Positions 12,177-21,396 are shown, numbered from the stretch's first letter. The stretch is DNA of 51,666 bases from Thermoleophilia bacterium (GCA_025455865.1 JALOLS010000004.1:1-51666), one strand, 5' to 3'. The notes: generated from the sequence alone by a model not told the origin. Numbers and translations are program-made.

Positions 12177-13550
12177 ATGGCCGTTGCCGCTTCGCCGGGA
12201 CGCCGCCCGCCCGCCCCGGCCCTGATCGGCGCCGGCCTGGTCGCGGTCGCCGGGCTCACCCTCCTCCTGCCCTCGACCGCCGGGTACGACCCCTGGGCGT
12301 GGCTGGTCTGGGGCCGGGAGGTGGCGGCGCTCGATCTCGACACCACCGCGGGCCCGGCCTGGAAGCCCCTCCCGGTCCTCATCACCACGCTGCTCGCGCC
12401 GCTCGGGGACGCGGCGCCCGGCGCGTGGCTGGTCATCGCCCGGGCCGGGGCGCTGGCCGCGGTGGTGCTGGCCGGCCTGCTGGCCCACCGCCTGGCCGGC
12501 GGCGGGCGGGCCGGGGTCCTGGCCGCCGCGGCCGCGGCCGCGGTGCTCGTGTGCGTGAGCGGGTTCGCCCGCGGCGCCTGGCTCGGGTTCTCCGAGGGCC
12601 TGCTGGTCGCCGCCCTGCTCGGGGCGATGTGGCTGCACCTGGCCGGGCGGCGGGGGCCGGCGACGGCCGCCCTCGTCGCGGCCGCGCTCCTGCGGCCCGA
12701 GGCGTGGCTCCTCGCGGTCGCCTACGGCGCCTGGTGGGCCTGGCGCCGGCACGGCCGGCGGGGCCTCGTGCTCGCCGCCGCCGGGGCGCTGGTCGTGCTG
12801 GCCTGCTGGCTGCTGCCCGACCTGTGGGGGTCGGGCGACCTCGGCCGCTCCGGTGCCCGCGCCCGTGTCGCGGAGCCGGGGCAGCCCGCGCTGGCCGGCC
12901 GGCCGGTCCTCGCGAGCCTCGGCGGCCTGGCCGCGATGGCGTCGTGGCCGGTGCTCCTGCTCGCCGCCGCCGCGTCCGTCCGCGTCCGCCGCGCGCGGCC
13001 CCTCGCCCTGCTCGGCGCCGGCTGGGCCGTGGTGGTGGCGCTCATGGCCGAGGCGGGCTTCTCGGGCGAGCAGCGCTACCACATGCCGGCCGCGGCCGCG
13101 GCCGCGGTGCTCGCCGGGGTCGGCGTGGGGGCGGGGGCCCGGCGTCTGGCCGCCCGCGCCGGCCGCGCCCCCGTCGCCGCCGCGGCCGGCGCCCTGGGGG
13201 CCGCCGCCCTGGTGCTCATCGCCCCGGCCGGACGCGCCCTGGCCGGGGACCTGGCCTACGACGCCCGCCTGCACGGCGACCTGGCCCGCGCGGTCGCCGC
13301 GGCCGGGGGCGGCGAGCGGGTGCGCGCGTGCGGCCCGCTCGCGGCCGGGCGCGCGCGCTTCCCGGTGCTCGCCTGGCACGTCGGGGCGCCGATCTCCGCG
13401 GTCTCGCTCGTGCCCCGGCCCGGGGGCGTCGTCTTCCGCTCGCGCCTGCGCGCGGCGCTCGACCCCGCCCCGGTCGTGCGCCCGGGCACGCCGCTGGTGG
13501 CCCGTGCGGGGACCTGGGAGGTGTACGCCGCGTGCGCGCCCGGGCGCTGA
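12177..13550 (+). CDS. GT-C-type membrane glycosyltransferase-like protein
   Basis: The 457-residue integral membrane protein has about ten Ala/Leu/Val-rich helices. Early in the chain it has GYDPWAWLVWGREV and WKPLPVL in the first periplasmic loop, the place where GT-C enzymes carry acidic catalytic residues (D and E here). GT-C enzymes transfer sugars from polyprenyl-phosphate donors on the outer face of the membrane. The C-terminus (about 390-457) is soluble. ATG at 12177 is preferred over GTG at 12141. Two direct copies of an Ala-coding GCGGCCGCGGCCGCGGTGCT-like run occur near 12529 and 13092. The next gene overlaps it by 19 bases, so the two are probably co-translated. Acceptor and sugar are unknown. 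Confidence 0.7.
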   Translation: MAVAASPGRRPPAPALIGAGLVAVAGLTLLLPSTAGYDPWAWLVWGREVAALDLDTTAGPAWKPLPVLITTLLAPLGDAAPGAWLVIARAGALAAVVLAGLLAHRLAGGGRAGVLAAAAAAAVLVCVSGFARGAWLGFSEGLLVAALLGAMWLHLAGRRGPATAALVAAALLRPEAWLLAVAYGAWWAWRRHGRRGLVLAAAGALVVLACWLLPDLWGSGDLGRSGARARVAEPGQPALAGRPVLASLGGLAAMASWPVLLLAAAASVRVRRARPLALLGAGWAVVVALMAEAGFSGEQRYHMPAAAAAAVLAGVGVGAGARRLAARAGRAPVAAAAGALGAAALVLIAPAGRALAGDLAYDARLHGDLARAVAAAGGGERVRACGPLAAGRARFPVLAWHVGAPISAVSLVPRPGGVVFRSRLRAALDPAPVVRPGTPLVARAGTWEVYAACAPGR

Positions 13551-14980
13551 CCCTCGCGGGGCTCGCCGCCCTGGTCGCCGGCTCGCTGCTGCACAGGACC
13601 GGGGCGATGGGCGGCTCGCTGTGGATCGACGAGGGGATCTCGGTCGGGATCGCCTCCCACCCCCTGGCCGAGATCCCCGGGGTCCTGCGCCAGGACGGCT
13701 CGCCGCCGGTCTACTACTGGCTGCTCCACGGCTGGATGGACCTCTTCGGCCGGGGTGAGGCCGCCGTGCGCGCGCTCTCCCTGCTCGCCGCCCTCGCCGC
13801 GGTGCCCGCCGGGTACTGGGCCGGATCGACCCTGTTCGGCCGGCGGGCCGGCTGGATCGCGGCGGCGCTCCTGGCGGTGATCCCGTTCCTGACCCTGTAC
13901 GGGCAGGAGGCGCGCATGTACGCCCTGGTCGCGCTGCTCGGCCTGCTCGCCGCCGCCTGCCTCCTGCACGCCTTCGCCTACGGCCGGCGCCGGTACCTGT
14001 GGGGGCTCGCGCCGCTCCTGGCGCTGCTGATGCTCACCCACAACTGGGCGCTCTTCCTGCTGGTGGGCGCCCTCGCCGCCGCGCTGGTGGCGGCCGGGCG
14101 CGCCGGCCTGCGCGACGCGCTCCTCGTCCTTGCCGTGGTCGCGGCCGCCTACGCGTGGTGGGTGCCCACCCTGCTCGCCCAGGCGGCGCACACCGGCGCC
14201 CCGTGGGCCAACCGCCCCGGCCTGCTCGCGGGGCTGGCCGCCGCCGCGGTCCTGGCGTCGGCGCCGCTCCTGGCGCGCCTGGGCCGCGATCGGGCCGAGC
14301 GCCGGGCCATCGCGGCCCTCGCGGTCATGGGCGGCCTCACGATCCTGGTCGCCTTCGCCGCGGCGCACGCCGAGCGCATGTGGGCCACCCGCTACCTGGC
14401 CGTCGTGGTGGGGCCGCTGGTGCTCCTGGGGGCGGTGGTGCTCGCCCGGCTCGGCCGCGCGGGCCTGGCCCTGGGCGGCGCGCTGCTGGTGGTGTGGGCG
14501 CTCGGCCGGCCCGCCGCGGTGCGGAGCAACGTCGAGGCCGCCGCGGTGGCCGCGGGCCCGCTGGGCCGGGGCGACGTGGTCCTCTCGACCCAGCCGGAGC
14601 AGGTGCCGGTGCTGGCCTACTACCTGCCGGGACCCCGCTACGCGACCCCGCTCGGCCCCGTCGCCGACACCCGCGCGGTCGACTGGCGCGACGCCCTGCC
14701 GCGCCTTCGCGCGGCCCGCCCCGAGGTGGCGCTCACGCCCCTGCTCGACCGCCTGCCGGCGGGCGGCCGGCTGCTCCTGGTGCGCCCGGTGGTCGCCCGG
14801 CCCGCCTCGTGGCGGGCGCCGTGGACCCGGTCGGTGCGCGACCGCTCGGCCGAGTGGCACGCCGCGCTGGCGGCCGACCCGCGGTTCCGGGCCCAGCCCC
14901 TCGCGCGTCCGGCCGCCGCCGGGTCGCGGGTCGACGTCGAGATGACCCTCTACCGCAAGCATGGAGGCCGTTCCGGATGA
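13532..14980 (+). CDS. GT-C family glycosyltransferase, PMT/ArnT-like
   Basis: The 482-residue polytopic membrane protein fits the PMT_2/GT39-83 pattern. It has an N-terminal helix, then SLWIDEGISV with D33-E34 (the acidic pair of the first extracytoplasmic loop), GSPPVYYWLLHGWMDLFG, and LTLYGQEARMYALVALLGLLA, a combination common in dolichyl/polyprenyl-phosphate-sugar transferases. The last 150 residues are a soluble extracytoplasmic domain. GTG at 13532 lies inside the end of the preceding gene, and the stop overlaps the next gene in ATGA. It is likely to modify a wall polymer or glycoprotein together with its neighbours. Confidence 0.8.
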   Translation: MRARALTLAGLAALVAGSLLHRTGAMGGSLWIDEGISVGIASHPLAEIPGVLRQDGSPPVYYWLLHGWMDLFGRGEAAVRALSLLAALAAVPAGYWAGSTLFGRRAGWIAAALLAVIPFLTLYGQEARMYALVALLGLLAAACLLHAFAYGRRRYLWGLAPLLALLMLTHNWALFLLVGALAAALVAAGRAGLRDALLVLAVVAAAYAWWVPTLLAQAAHTGAPWANRPGLLAGLAAAAVLASAPLLARLGRDRAERRAIAALAVMGGLTILVAFAAAHAERMWATRYLAVVVGPLVLLGAVVLARLGRAGLALGGALLVVWALGRPAAVRSNVEAAAVAAGPLGRGDVVLSTQPEQVPVLAYYLPGPRYATPLGPVADTRAVDWRDALPRLRAARPEVALTPLLDRLPAGGRLLLVRPVVARPASWRAPWTRSVRDRSAEWHAALAADPRFRAQPLARPAAAGSRVDVEMTLYRKHGGRSG

Positions 14981-16422
14981 GCGATCCCATCGTCGTGCTC
15001 GGCGCGGGCCCCGCGGGCCTCACCGCCGCCTACCTGCTCGCGCGCCGCGGGGCGCCGGTCGTGGTCCTGGAGGCCGACGAGGTGGTCGGGGGCATCGCCC
15101 GCACCGAGGTGCGCGACGGCTACCGATTCGACCTCGGCGGCCACCGCTTCTTCACCAAGAGCGCGGAGGTCGGGCGCCTGTGGGACGAGGTGCTCGGCGA
15201 GGAGATGCTCCTGCGCCCCCGCCGGTCGCGGATCCGCTGGAACGGGCGGTTCCTGGACTACCCCCTCCGGCCGGCCGACGTGGCCCGCAAGCTCGGCCCG
15301 GTCGAGCTGACCCGGGCGGTGGCGTCCTACCTGGCCGCCCAGGCACGGCCGAGGGGGCGCGAGGAGACCTTCGAGCAGTGGGTGTGCAACCGCTTCGGCC
15401 GGCGCCTGTTCGAGCTCTTCTTCCGGGCGTACACCGAGAAGGTCTGGGGCGTGCCGTGCGCCGAGATCCGCGCCGAGTGGGCCGCGCAGCGCATCCGCGG
15501 GCTCTCCCTCGCCACCGCGGCCCGGCACGCGCTGCTCGGGGAGCGGGGCGGGCAGGTGAAGAGCCTCATCGGCGAGTTCCGCTACCCCCGCCTCGGGCCG
15601 GGGCAGATGTGGGAGGCCATGGCCGCGGCGGTCGCCGCGGCCGGGGGCGAGGTGCGCCTGGGGGCGCGGGTGGACCGCCTGCGGCTGGCGGGCGGGGGCG
15701 TGGCCGCGGTCCGCGCCGGCGGGGAGGAGATCGCGTGCGCGGCGGTCGTCTCCTCGCTTCCGGTCGGCACGGTCGCCCGGGCCGCCCGCCCGGCCCCCGG
15801 CCCGGAGGTCCTCGCGGCCGCCCGCGGCCTGCGCCACCGCGACTTCCTGACCGTCGCCCTGGTGCTCGACGGGCCGCCGCCCTTCCCCGACACCTGGATC
15901 TACATCCACGACCCCCAGGTGCGGGTGGGGCGCATCCAGAACTTCCTGGCCTGGAGCCCGTGGATGGTCCCCGAGCCCGGCCGGTCGTGCGTGGGCCTGG
16001 AGTACTTCTGCTTCCGGGGCGACGAGCTGTGGTCGATGGGCGATGAGGACCTGGTGGACCTGGCCGCGGGCGAGCTCGGGCGGCTCGGGCTCGGCGACCC
16101 CCGGCGGGTCGCCGCCGGCCACGTCGTGCGGGTGCCGAGGGCCTACCCCATCTACGACGCCGGCTACGCCGAGCGCCTGGCGACCCTCCGGGGCTGGCTC
16201 GACACCGTCCCCAACCTGGTCCAGGTGGGCCGCAACGGACTGCACCGCTACAACAACTCAGACCACTCCATGCTCACGGCCATGCGCGCGGTCGAGAACC
16301 TGCTGGACGGGGCCGCGCACGACGTCTGGGCGGTGAACGCCGACTCGGCCTACCACGAGGAGGGCGGGCGGGAGGAGCCGCCCTACCGCGACGCGCCGGC
16401 CGCCGCGCTCGCCGAGGCGTGA
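14977..16422 (+). CDS. FAD-dependent oxidoreductase, UDP-galactopyranose mutase/amine oxidase-like
   Basis: The 481-residue flavoprotein has an N-terminal dinucleotide fold (VVLGAGPAGLTAAY, residues 7-19; then E32), GGHRFFT (54-60), a DYPLRP segment and YTEKVWG (152-158), ending with VGRNGLHRYNNSDHSM and the C-terminal FAD-contact helix. GGHxF and YTxKxWG are shared by UDP-galactopyranose mutases and related sugar-nucleotide flavoenzymes found in polysaccharide loci. Its placement directly after two GT-C enzymes supports a role in sugar-donor or glycan tailoring. A mutase activity making a furanose donor is possible but unproven. ATG at 14977 has GGAGG at 14963-14967. Confidence 0.75.
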   Translation: MSDPIVVLGAGPAGLTAAYLLARRGAPVVVLEADEVVGGIARTEVRDGYRFDLGGHRFFTKSAEVGRLWDEVLGEEMLLRPRRSRIRWNGRFLDYPLRPADVARKLGPVELTRAVASYLAAQARPRGREETFEQWVCNRFGRRLFELFFRAYTEKVWGVPCAEIRAEWAAQRIRGLSLATAARHALLGERGGQVKSLIGEFRYPRLGPGQMWEAMAAAVAAAGGEVRLGARVDRLRLAGGGVAAVRAGGEEIACAAVVSSLPVGTVARAARPAPGPEVLAAARGLRHRDFLTVALVLDGPPPFPDTWIYIHDPQVRVGRIQNFLAWSPWMVPEPGRSCVGLEYFCFRGDELWSMGDEDLVDLAAGELGRLGLGDPRRVAAGHVVRVPRAYPIYDAGYAERLATLRGWLDTVPNLVQVGRNGLHRYNNSDHSMLTAMRAVENLLDGAAHDVWAVNADSAYHEEGGREEPPYRDAPAAALAEA

Positions 16423-17525
16423 GGCGCGCGCTCGCCCTGACGGGTCTCGCCGCGCTCGCCCTGGCCGGCTGCGGCGACGTCCGCCAGCGCCCCCCCTCGA
16501 CCACGCCGCCCGTGCCGGACGCCCCCGCAGCCGTGCGTGCGCAGGAGGTCGCCGCGGGCCTCCGGGCGCCCGTGCAGGTGATGCGCCCCGACCCGGCCGG
16601 GCCGCTGTGGGTGGTGGAGCAGCCCGGGCGCATCGTCGCGCTCGACGGCCCGCGTCAGGAGGTGGTGCTCGACCTGCAGGACCGCGTCGGGAGCGGGGGG
16701 GAGCGCGGCCTGCTCGGGGTGGCCGCGCGCCCGGGCGACCGGGCGGCCCGGCGCCTGTTCGTCCACTTCACCGACCGGTCCGGCGACACCCGGGTGCAGG
16801 AGGTCGAGCGGGGCCCCGGCGGCCGGGCGCGGGTCCTGCGCACGCTCCTCGCGGTCGACCAGCCCTACGCCAACCACAACGGCGGCGCCCTCCTGTTCGG
16901 CCCGGACGGGCGGCTGTACCTGGGCCTGGGCGACGGCGGCGACGCCTGGGATCCCGCGGAGCGCAGCCAGGATCCCGGCACCCCGCTCGGCAAGGTGCTC
17001 AGGATCGACGTCGACCGGCCGGGCGCGGAGTGGGGGATCGTCGCCCTCGGGGCCCGCAACCCCTGGCGGATGAGCTTCGACCCGGCGGGCACGCTGTGGA
17101 TCGCCGACGTCGGCCAGGACCGGTGGGAGGAGGTCAACGCGGTCCGGGTGCCGGCGCGCGGACGGCTGAACCTGGGCTGGGACGCCTACGAGGGCCGTGA
17201 GCCGATGGAGCCGACCCCCCTCGGCGGCGGCCGGCTGGTCGCGCCGGTGCACGTCTACGGCCACGACCGGGGCTGCTCGGTCACCGGCGGGGAGGTGGTC
17301 CGCCCGGGCGGGCCCCCGTCGCTGGTGGGCCGCTACCTGTTCGCCGACTTCTGCTCCGGGACGCTCTGGAGCCTGCGTCTGCGCGGCGGCCGGGCCGAGG
17401 TGCGCCGTGAGGCCGCGCCGCTGCCGGGGGTGACGTCGATCCAGCAGGTCCCCGGGGGCGCCGTGCTGGTCACCCTGGCGGGGGGCCGCCTGCTTCGCCT
17501 CGCCGAGCCCGCTCCCGGGGGGTGA
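16419..17525 (+). CDS. PQQ-dependent sugar dehydrogenase-like lipoprotein
   Basis: The 368-residue protein begins with a lipoprotein signal (LALAGC, Cys18), so it is probably anchored on the outer face of the membrane. The mature part is a six-bladed propeller of the soluble glucose dehydrogenase/Hedgehog-interacting type. NHNGGALLFGPDGRLYLGLGDGG contains His153, the counterpart of the catalytic His144 of the Acinetobacter enzyme, and GARNPWRMSFDP with the following ADVGQD match the PQQ/calcium-binding blades. It would oxidise a sugar or aldose end using PQQ. GTG at 16419 overlaps the flavoenzyme stop in GTGA, making it the last gene of the glycan operon. Its 3' end overlaps the convergent permease gene by 56 bases. 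Confidence 0.83.
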   Translation: MRRALALTGLAALALAGCGDVRQRPPSTTPPVPDAPAAVRAQEVAAGLRAPVQVMRPDPAGPLWVVEQPGRIVALDGPRQEVVLDLQDRVGSGGERGLLGVAARPGDRAARRLFVHFTDRSGDTRVQEVERGPGGRARVLRTLLAVDQPYANHNGGALLFGPDGRLYLGLGDGGDAWDPAERSQDPGTPLGKVLRIDVDRPGAEWGIVALGARNPWRMSFDPAGTLWIADVGQDRWEEVNAVRVPARGRLNLGWDAYEGREPMEPTPLGGGRLVAPVHVYGHDRGCSVTGGEVVRPGGPPSLVGRYLFADFCSGTLWSLRLRGGRAEVRREAAPLPGVTSIQQVPGGAVLVTLAGGRLLRLAEPAPGG

Positions 17526-19053
17526 CCGAGGGCCGCACGACCAGCAGCCAGGTCAGCACCGCGCTGATCGCGATCAGGAGCAGTGAGGCGATGGCCGCCT
17601 CCTCGAAGAGCGCGTCCTCGGCCGAGCTCCAGATCTTGGTGGCCAGGGTGCTGAAGCCGGGGGGCGAGAGCAGGAGCGTCGCCGGGAGCTCCTTCATCGT
17701 CGAGAGCAGCACCAGGCCCGCGCCGGCGGCGAGGCCCGGGATCATCAGCGGCAGCTCCACGGTGACCAGCCGGCGCAGGCGCCCGCTGCCGAGCGCCCGG
17801 GCGGCGTCCTCCAGGCGCGGGGGGACCCCGGCGAGCGCCGACTGCGCCGATCCGAGCGCGAGCGCCGCGTGGTGGATGACATACGCGCCGATCAGGAGCG
17901 GCAGGGTCTGGTAGAGCGCCCCCATCGGGCCCGGCGCGTTCAGGGTCCAGAAGACCAGCGCCAGCGCGGTCACCAGCCCGGGCAGCGCGAACCCGCCGAT
18001 GACCACCCCGGCGAGGCCCTCCCCGAGCGGCCCCGGCCGGCGCACCGAGGCGTAGGCGATGGGCAGGACGATCACCACGGCCACGAGCGCCGCGATCACG
18101 CTGACCGTCACCGTGTTCACCACCGGGTCGACCAGCCGGGCCGGGTCGTTGACGACCGCGTTCGGCCGGTCCGAGCCCCGGACCAGGCCCTCCACCGCCC
18201 AGTAGGACAGCACCGCGGCCGGCGCGAGGAGCGCCACGCCGACGAGCGCCCCGAGGGCGCCGGTGGTCGGCCAGCGCCAGCGCCCGAGCGGCACGAGCAG
18301 CGGCCGCTCGGAGCGGCCGGCGTCGCGCAGCCCCACCCGCGCCGCGCGCCGCTCCACCGCCACCACCGCCAGGGCGATGACCCCGAGCACCAGCGAGAGC
18401 GCCACCGACACCGCCGGGTCCAGCAGGCGGTTGGCGTAGATGGCCCGGGTCAGCGTGTCGTAGCGCAGGAGCTGGACCGCCCCGAAGTCGCTGATGACGT
18501 ACAGGAACGCGAGGAGGGCCCCGGCGGTGATCGCCCCCCGGGCCTGGGGCACCACGACCTCGATGAACGCCCGCAGCGGCCGGCGCCCGAGCAGCCGGGC
18601 CGACTCCTCCAGGGGGCGGGGCAGGCTCCGCAGGCGCGCGAGCGCCGGCAGGTACACGTAGGGGTAGGAGAGCAGGGTCAGCAGCGTGAAGGCGCCCCAG
18701 AAGCCCCGCACCTCCGGGAGCCCGGAGATGCCGAGCGCCTCCTCGAGCAGCCCGCCCGGGGAGAACGCCGCGATGAGCGCGAACGCCCCGATGAACGACG
18801 GGATGACCAGGGGCAGCGGCAGGATGAGCGCCCACGCCCGCCGGAGCGGCAGGTCGGTGCGGGCGACGGCCCAGGCGGCGGCGGTGCCGATGACCGCCGA
18901 GGCGAGCGCGACCGACGTGGCCAGGAGCAGGCTGCGCAGCGCGGGCCCGACCAGCCGGCCCTCGCCCACCGCGGCCCAGGCCTCGCCCAGGTCGGCGGCG
19001 TTGCGCACCACGCGGTAGACGACCGGGGCCGCGAACGGGATCGCGGCCGCCAC
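17470..19053 (-). CDS. fbpB: Ferric-iron ABC transporter permease, FbpB-like
   Basis: The 527-residue polytopic protein is a fused two-lobe permease. Each half carries an EAA-loop: EESARLLGRRPLRAFIEVVVPQARGAI near residue 155 and EDAARALGSGRLRRLVTVELPLMIPGL in the second half. This duplicated form is typical of FbpB/ThiP-type iron and thiamine importers. With the adjacent iron-binding protein and ATPase it moves ferric iron into the cytoplasm. GTG at 19053 is the only standard start, but it falls inside the first hydrophobic helix. The frame continues upstream with plausible basic N-terminal sequence (RPSGRPWGRAAAP) and no ATG, GTG or TTG before the preceding gene's stop, so the true start is unsettled. 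Confidence 0.88.
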   Translation of the reverse strand: MAAAIPFAAPVVYRVVRNAADLGEAWAAVGEGRLVGPALRSLLLATSVALASAVIGTAAAWAVARTDLPLRRAWALILPLPLVIPSFIGAFALIAAFSPGGLLEEALGISGLPEVRGFWGAFTLLTLLSYPYVYLPALARLRSLPRPLEESARLLGRRPLRAFIEVVVPQARGAITAGALLAFLYVISDFGAVQLLRYDTLTRAIYANRLLDPAVSVALSLVLGVIALAVVAVERRAARVGLRDAGRSERPLLVPLGRWRWPTTGALGALVGVALLAPAAVLSYWAVEGLVRGSDRPNAVVNDPARLVDPVVNTVTVSVIAALVAVVIVLPIAYASVRRPGPLGEGLAGVVIGGFALPGLVTALALVFWTLNAPGPMGALYQTLPLLIGAYVIHHAALALGSAQSALAGVPPRLEDAARALGSGRLRRLVTVELPLMIPGLAAGAGLVLLSTMKELPATLLLSPPGFSTLATKIWSSAEDALFEEAAIASLLLIAISAVLTWLLVVRPSVTPRERARRGEAGGPPPG

Positions 19054-19129
19054 CGCCAGGGCGGGGGCGGCCGCGCGTCCCCACGGCCGGCCGGACGGGC
19101 GCCCGCGGGCGGGCGCGCCGGGTGAGGCG

Positions 19130-20164
19130 TCAGTCGCCGATTCCGCTCTCGTTGATGAGCCTCGCGGTCGCCTCGAGGTCGGTGAGCTCGCCGATCGCGA
19201 CCGCCGGGATGGTCAGGGTCTGGATCGGCGCGACCCCCGCGCCGGCCGGGACGCCCGGGAGCACCGGGTACTCCTTGGTCGTCTCGGCGAAGAAGCGCTG
19301 GCTGGCGGGGGTGAGCAGGAAGGCCACGAAGCGGTCGGCCTGGGCCTTGCGGTCGCTCGCCTTGAGCACGCTGACCGTCGAGGTCAGGAACAGGTTGCCG
19401 ATGTCCTCGCCGGCGAAGCGGTGGACGGCCACCCTGGCCCCCGGCTCCTCGGCCAGGCGCTCGGCCACGTAGTAGTGGTTCACGAGCCCCATGGGGACCT
19501 CACCGCGCTCGACGGCCTCGAGGATCGCGGTGTTGCGGCCGTAGCTCCGGGCGCCGTTCGCGGCCATCCCCTCGAGCCAGTCCTTCGCCGCCGCCTCGCC
19601 CCGGGTCTGGCGCATGGCGGTCACGAAGTCCTGGAAGGACGCGTTGCTCGGCGCCAGCCCGACCTTGCCCTTGTACTCGGGCCTGGTCAGGTCGAACACC
19701 GACGCCGGGAGCTGGTCGGCGCTCACCAGGTCGGGGTTGTAGACCAGCACCCGCTGGCGGCCGGTCACCCCGACCCAGGTGCGGTCGGGGGAGCGCAGGT
19801 TGGCCGGCACCTTGGCGATGACCCCCGCGGGGATGGGGGCCAGCAGCCCGCGGCCCTGCAGGTAGGCCACCGCGCCGGGGCTCTGGGCCGAGAAGACGTC
19901 GGCCGGCGAGCGGTCGCCCTCCTCGCCGATGAGCAGCGCCAGGTCGGTCGAGTCGCCGTAGCGCACGTCCAGGTCGATGCCGGTCTCCTGCTCGAACCGC
20001 TCGTACAGGGGGCCGATGAGCTCCTCGGAGCGGCCGGAGTAGACCACGAGCGCGTTCGGGTCGTCCCCGCTCCCGCCCCCGTCGCCGCCGCCGCAGCCGG
20101 CGGCCACCGCGACGAGCGCGATCGTGAGCACGGCCAGGAGCGCAGGGAGAAGACGTCGTGCCAC
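19130..20164 (-). CDS. fbpA: Ferric-iron-binding lipoprotein of an ABC importer, FbpA-like
   Basis: The 344-residue extracytoplasmic solute-binding protein has a lipobox AAGC with Cys24 and a Gly/Asp linker. The fold begins with NALVVYSGRSEELIGPLYERFEQETGI and contains the adjacent Tyr231-Tyr232 pair in VNHYYVAERL that coordinates Fe(III) in the FbpA/FutA family. A longer frame starts at 20200, but GTG at 20164 has GGAGG five bases upstream and gives a conventional signal peptide. It lies between the ATPase and permease genes with gaps of about 107 and 76 bases, so it is probably part of the same transcription unit, perhaps with its own promoter. Confidence 0.92.
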   Translation of the reverse strand: MARRLLPALLAVLTIALVAVAAGCGGGDGGGSGDDPNALVVYSGRSEELIGPLYERFEQETGIDLDVRYGDSTDLALLIGEEGDRSPADVFSAQSPGAVAYLQGRGLLAPIPAGVIAKVPANLRSPDRTWVGVTGRQRVLVYNPDLVSADQLPASVFDLTRPEYKGKVGLAPSNASFQDFVTAMRQTRGEAAAKDWLEGMAANGARSYGRNTAILEAVERGEVPMGLVNHYYVAERLAEEPGARVAVHRFAGEDIGNLFLTSTVSVLKASDRKAQADRFVAFLLTPASQRFFAETTKEYPVLPGVPAGAGVAPIQTLTIPAVAIGELTDLEATARLINESGIGD

Positions 20165-20228
20165 CGGGACCTCCACCTCGGAGTCGGAACCGGGCGGCAC
20201 TGTATCGGTAACGGCCGCTGGACATAAG

Positions 20229-20247
20229 GAACGCCGAAGAGGCGTTC
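20229..20247 (-). terminator. Hairpin between the iron-ABC ATPase and binding-protein genes
   Basis: GAACGCC and GGCGTTC pair perfectly (7 bp) around GAAGA; on the minus strand the stem is followed by CTTAT. A second stem, GCCCCT/AGGGGC, lies at about 20254-20269. They could be a partial terminator or an mRNA-stabilising element that lets the binding protein be made in excess of the ATPase. Confidence 0.35.
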
Positions 20248-20271
20248 ACAGGCGCCCCTTCCGCAGGGGCC

Positions 20272-21396
20272 TCAGGCCGGGGCGGCGGCCTCCCGGTCCC
20301 CGTCGCGCACGAAGGCGATGCTCGGCCGGCCGGTGTAGTCCAGGCCGACCCGGTCGCCGGGGGCGAAGCCCTGGGTGCCCATGACCCGCGCGCGGACCGG
20401 GCAGCCGTCGCACGCCCGGACGACCAGGACGGTGTCGTGGCCGTAGTACTCGACGTGCTCCACCAGCGCGTCGCCGCCCGGGCAGGCGGTGATGCACTCG
20501 GGGCGGATGACCACGTCGACCGGCCCCTGGAGCGGACAGGCGAGCGGGATGGCCCCGATGGGCGAGTGGGCCAGGCCGCCGGCCGCATGGGCCGGGATGA
20601 GGTTGGCGTCGCCCACGAACTCGGCGACCGCGCGCGAGGCGGGGGCCTCATAGAGCTCGGCGGGCGTGCCCACCTGCTCCAGGCGCCCCTCCAGCATGAC
20701 CGCGACCCGGTCGCCGACCGTGAAGGCCTCCTCCTGGTCGTGGGTCACGAACACCGCCGTGACCCCGGCCTCGGCCAGGAGCGCCCGCACGTCGCGGCGC
20801 AGGCCCGCGCGGAGCGGGGCGTCGAGCGCGGAGAAGGGCTCGTCCAGCAGGATCACGTCCGGGCCGGCGGCGAGCGCCCGCGCGAGCGACACCCGCTGCT
20901 GCTGGCCGCCGGAGAGCGTGCCCGGGAGGCGGTCGGCCAGGCCGGCCAGGCCGACCATGTCCAGGGCGTGGTCGACCCGGCCACCGCGCCGGTCGTGCCG
21001 GCGCAGGCCGTAGCCGACGTTGCGGGCCACGGTCATGTGCGGGAACAGCGCCGGCTCCTGGAACACCATGCCGACCCGCCGGCGCTCGGGGCGCACGAAC
21101 ACCCCCGGCCCGGTCACCGCGCGGGGGCCGATGCGGATCTCGCCGGCGTCCGGCTCCTCCAGCCCGGCCAGGCAGCGGAGCAGCGTGGTCTTGCCGCACC
21201 CGGACGGGCCGAGCAGCGCCAGGATGCTGCCGGCGGGGACGTCGAGATCGACGCCCTCGAGCACGGTGACCGCGCCGAAGCGCTTCTCCAGCCCGCGGAC
21301 CGCGACCGGGGCCCCGTGGGCCTCGCGGACGGGCGCCGGGGTGTCGGCCTCCGCGATGGTGGTCAACAGGCGAGCCGTTGGTCGAGCATTCGGCAT
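20272..21396 (-). CDS. fbpC: Ferric-iron ABC transporter ATP-binding protein, FbpC-like
   Basis: The 374-residue ATPase of the CysA/FbpC type has Walker [10 protein letters not shown] (63-71), the Q-loop at [13 protein letters not shown], signature LSGGQQQR (161-168), Walker B VILLDEP (181-187) and the H-loop VTHDQEEA, followed by a TOBE domain in the C-terminal third. It powers import with the permease and binding protein downstream. ATG at 21396 is the start used here, with GAGG about ten bases upstream. The first 30 residues are not conserved-looking, and a later start near residue 27 is possible. A candidate iron box spans the start codon. Confidence 0.93.
   Translation of the reverse strand: MPNARPTARLLTTIAEADTPAPVREAHGAPVAVRGLEKRFGAVTVLEGVDLDVPAGSILALLGPSGCGKTTLLRCLAGLEEPDAGEIRIGPRAVTGPGVFVRPERRRVGMVFQEPALFPHMTVARNVGYGLRRHDRRGGRVDHALDMVGLAGLADRLPGTLSGGQQQRVSLARALAAGPDVILLDEPFSALDAPLRAGLRRDVRALLAEAGVTAVFVTHDQEEAFTVGDRVAVMLEGRLEQVGTPAELYEAPASRAVAEFVGDANLIPAHAAGGLAHSPIGAIPLACPLQGPVDVVIRPECITACPGGDALVEHVEYYGHDTVLVVRACDGCPVRARVMGTQGFAPGDRVGLDYTGRPSIAFVRDGDREAAAPA

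Noticed and set aside
12520-12560. GC-rich tandem repeats resembling a repeat array
   Set aside because: They are in-frame alanine codon runs in a membrane protein; no spacer-repeat structure of a CRISPR array exists anywhere in the window.
12299-13531. Upstream extension of the second GT-C gene frame
   Set aside because: The translation is Arg/Gly/Pro-rich shadow of the first glycosyltransferase; GTG 13532 begins a normal membrane helix.
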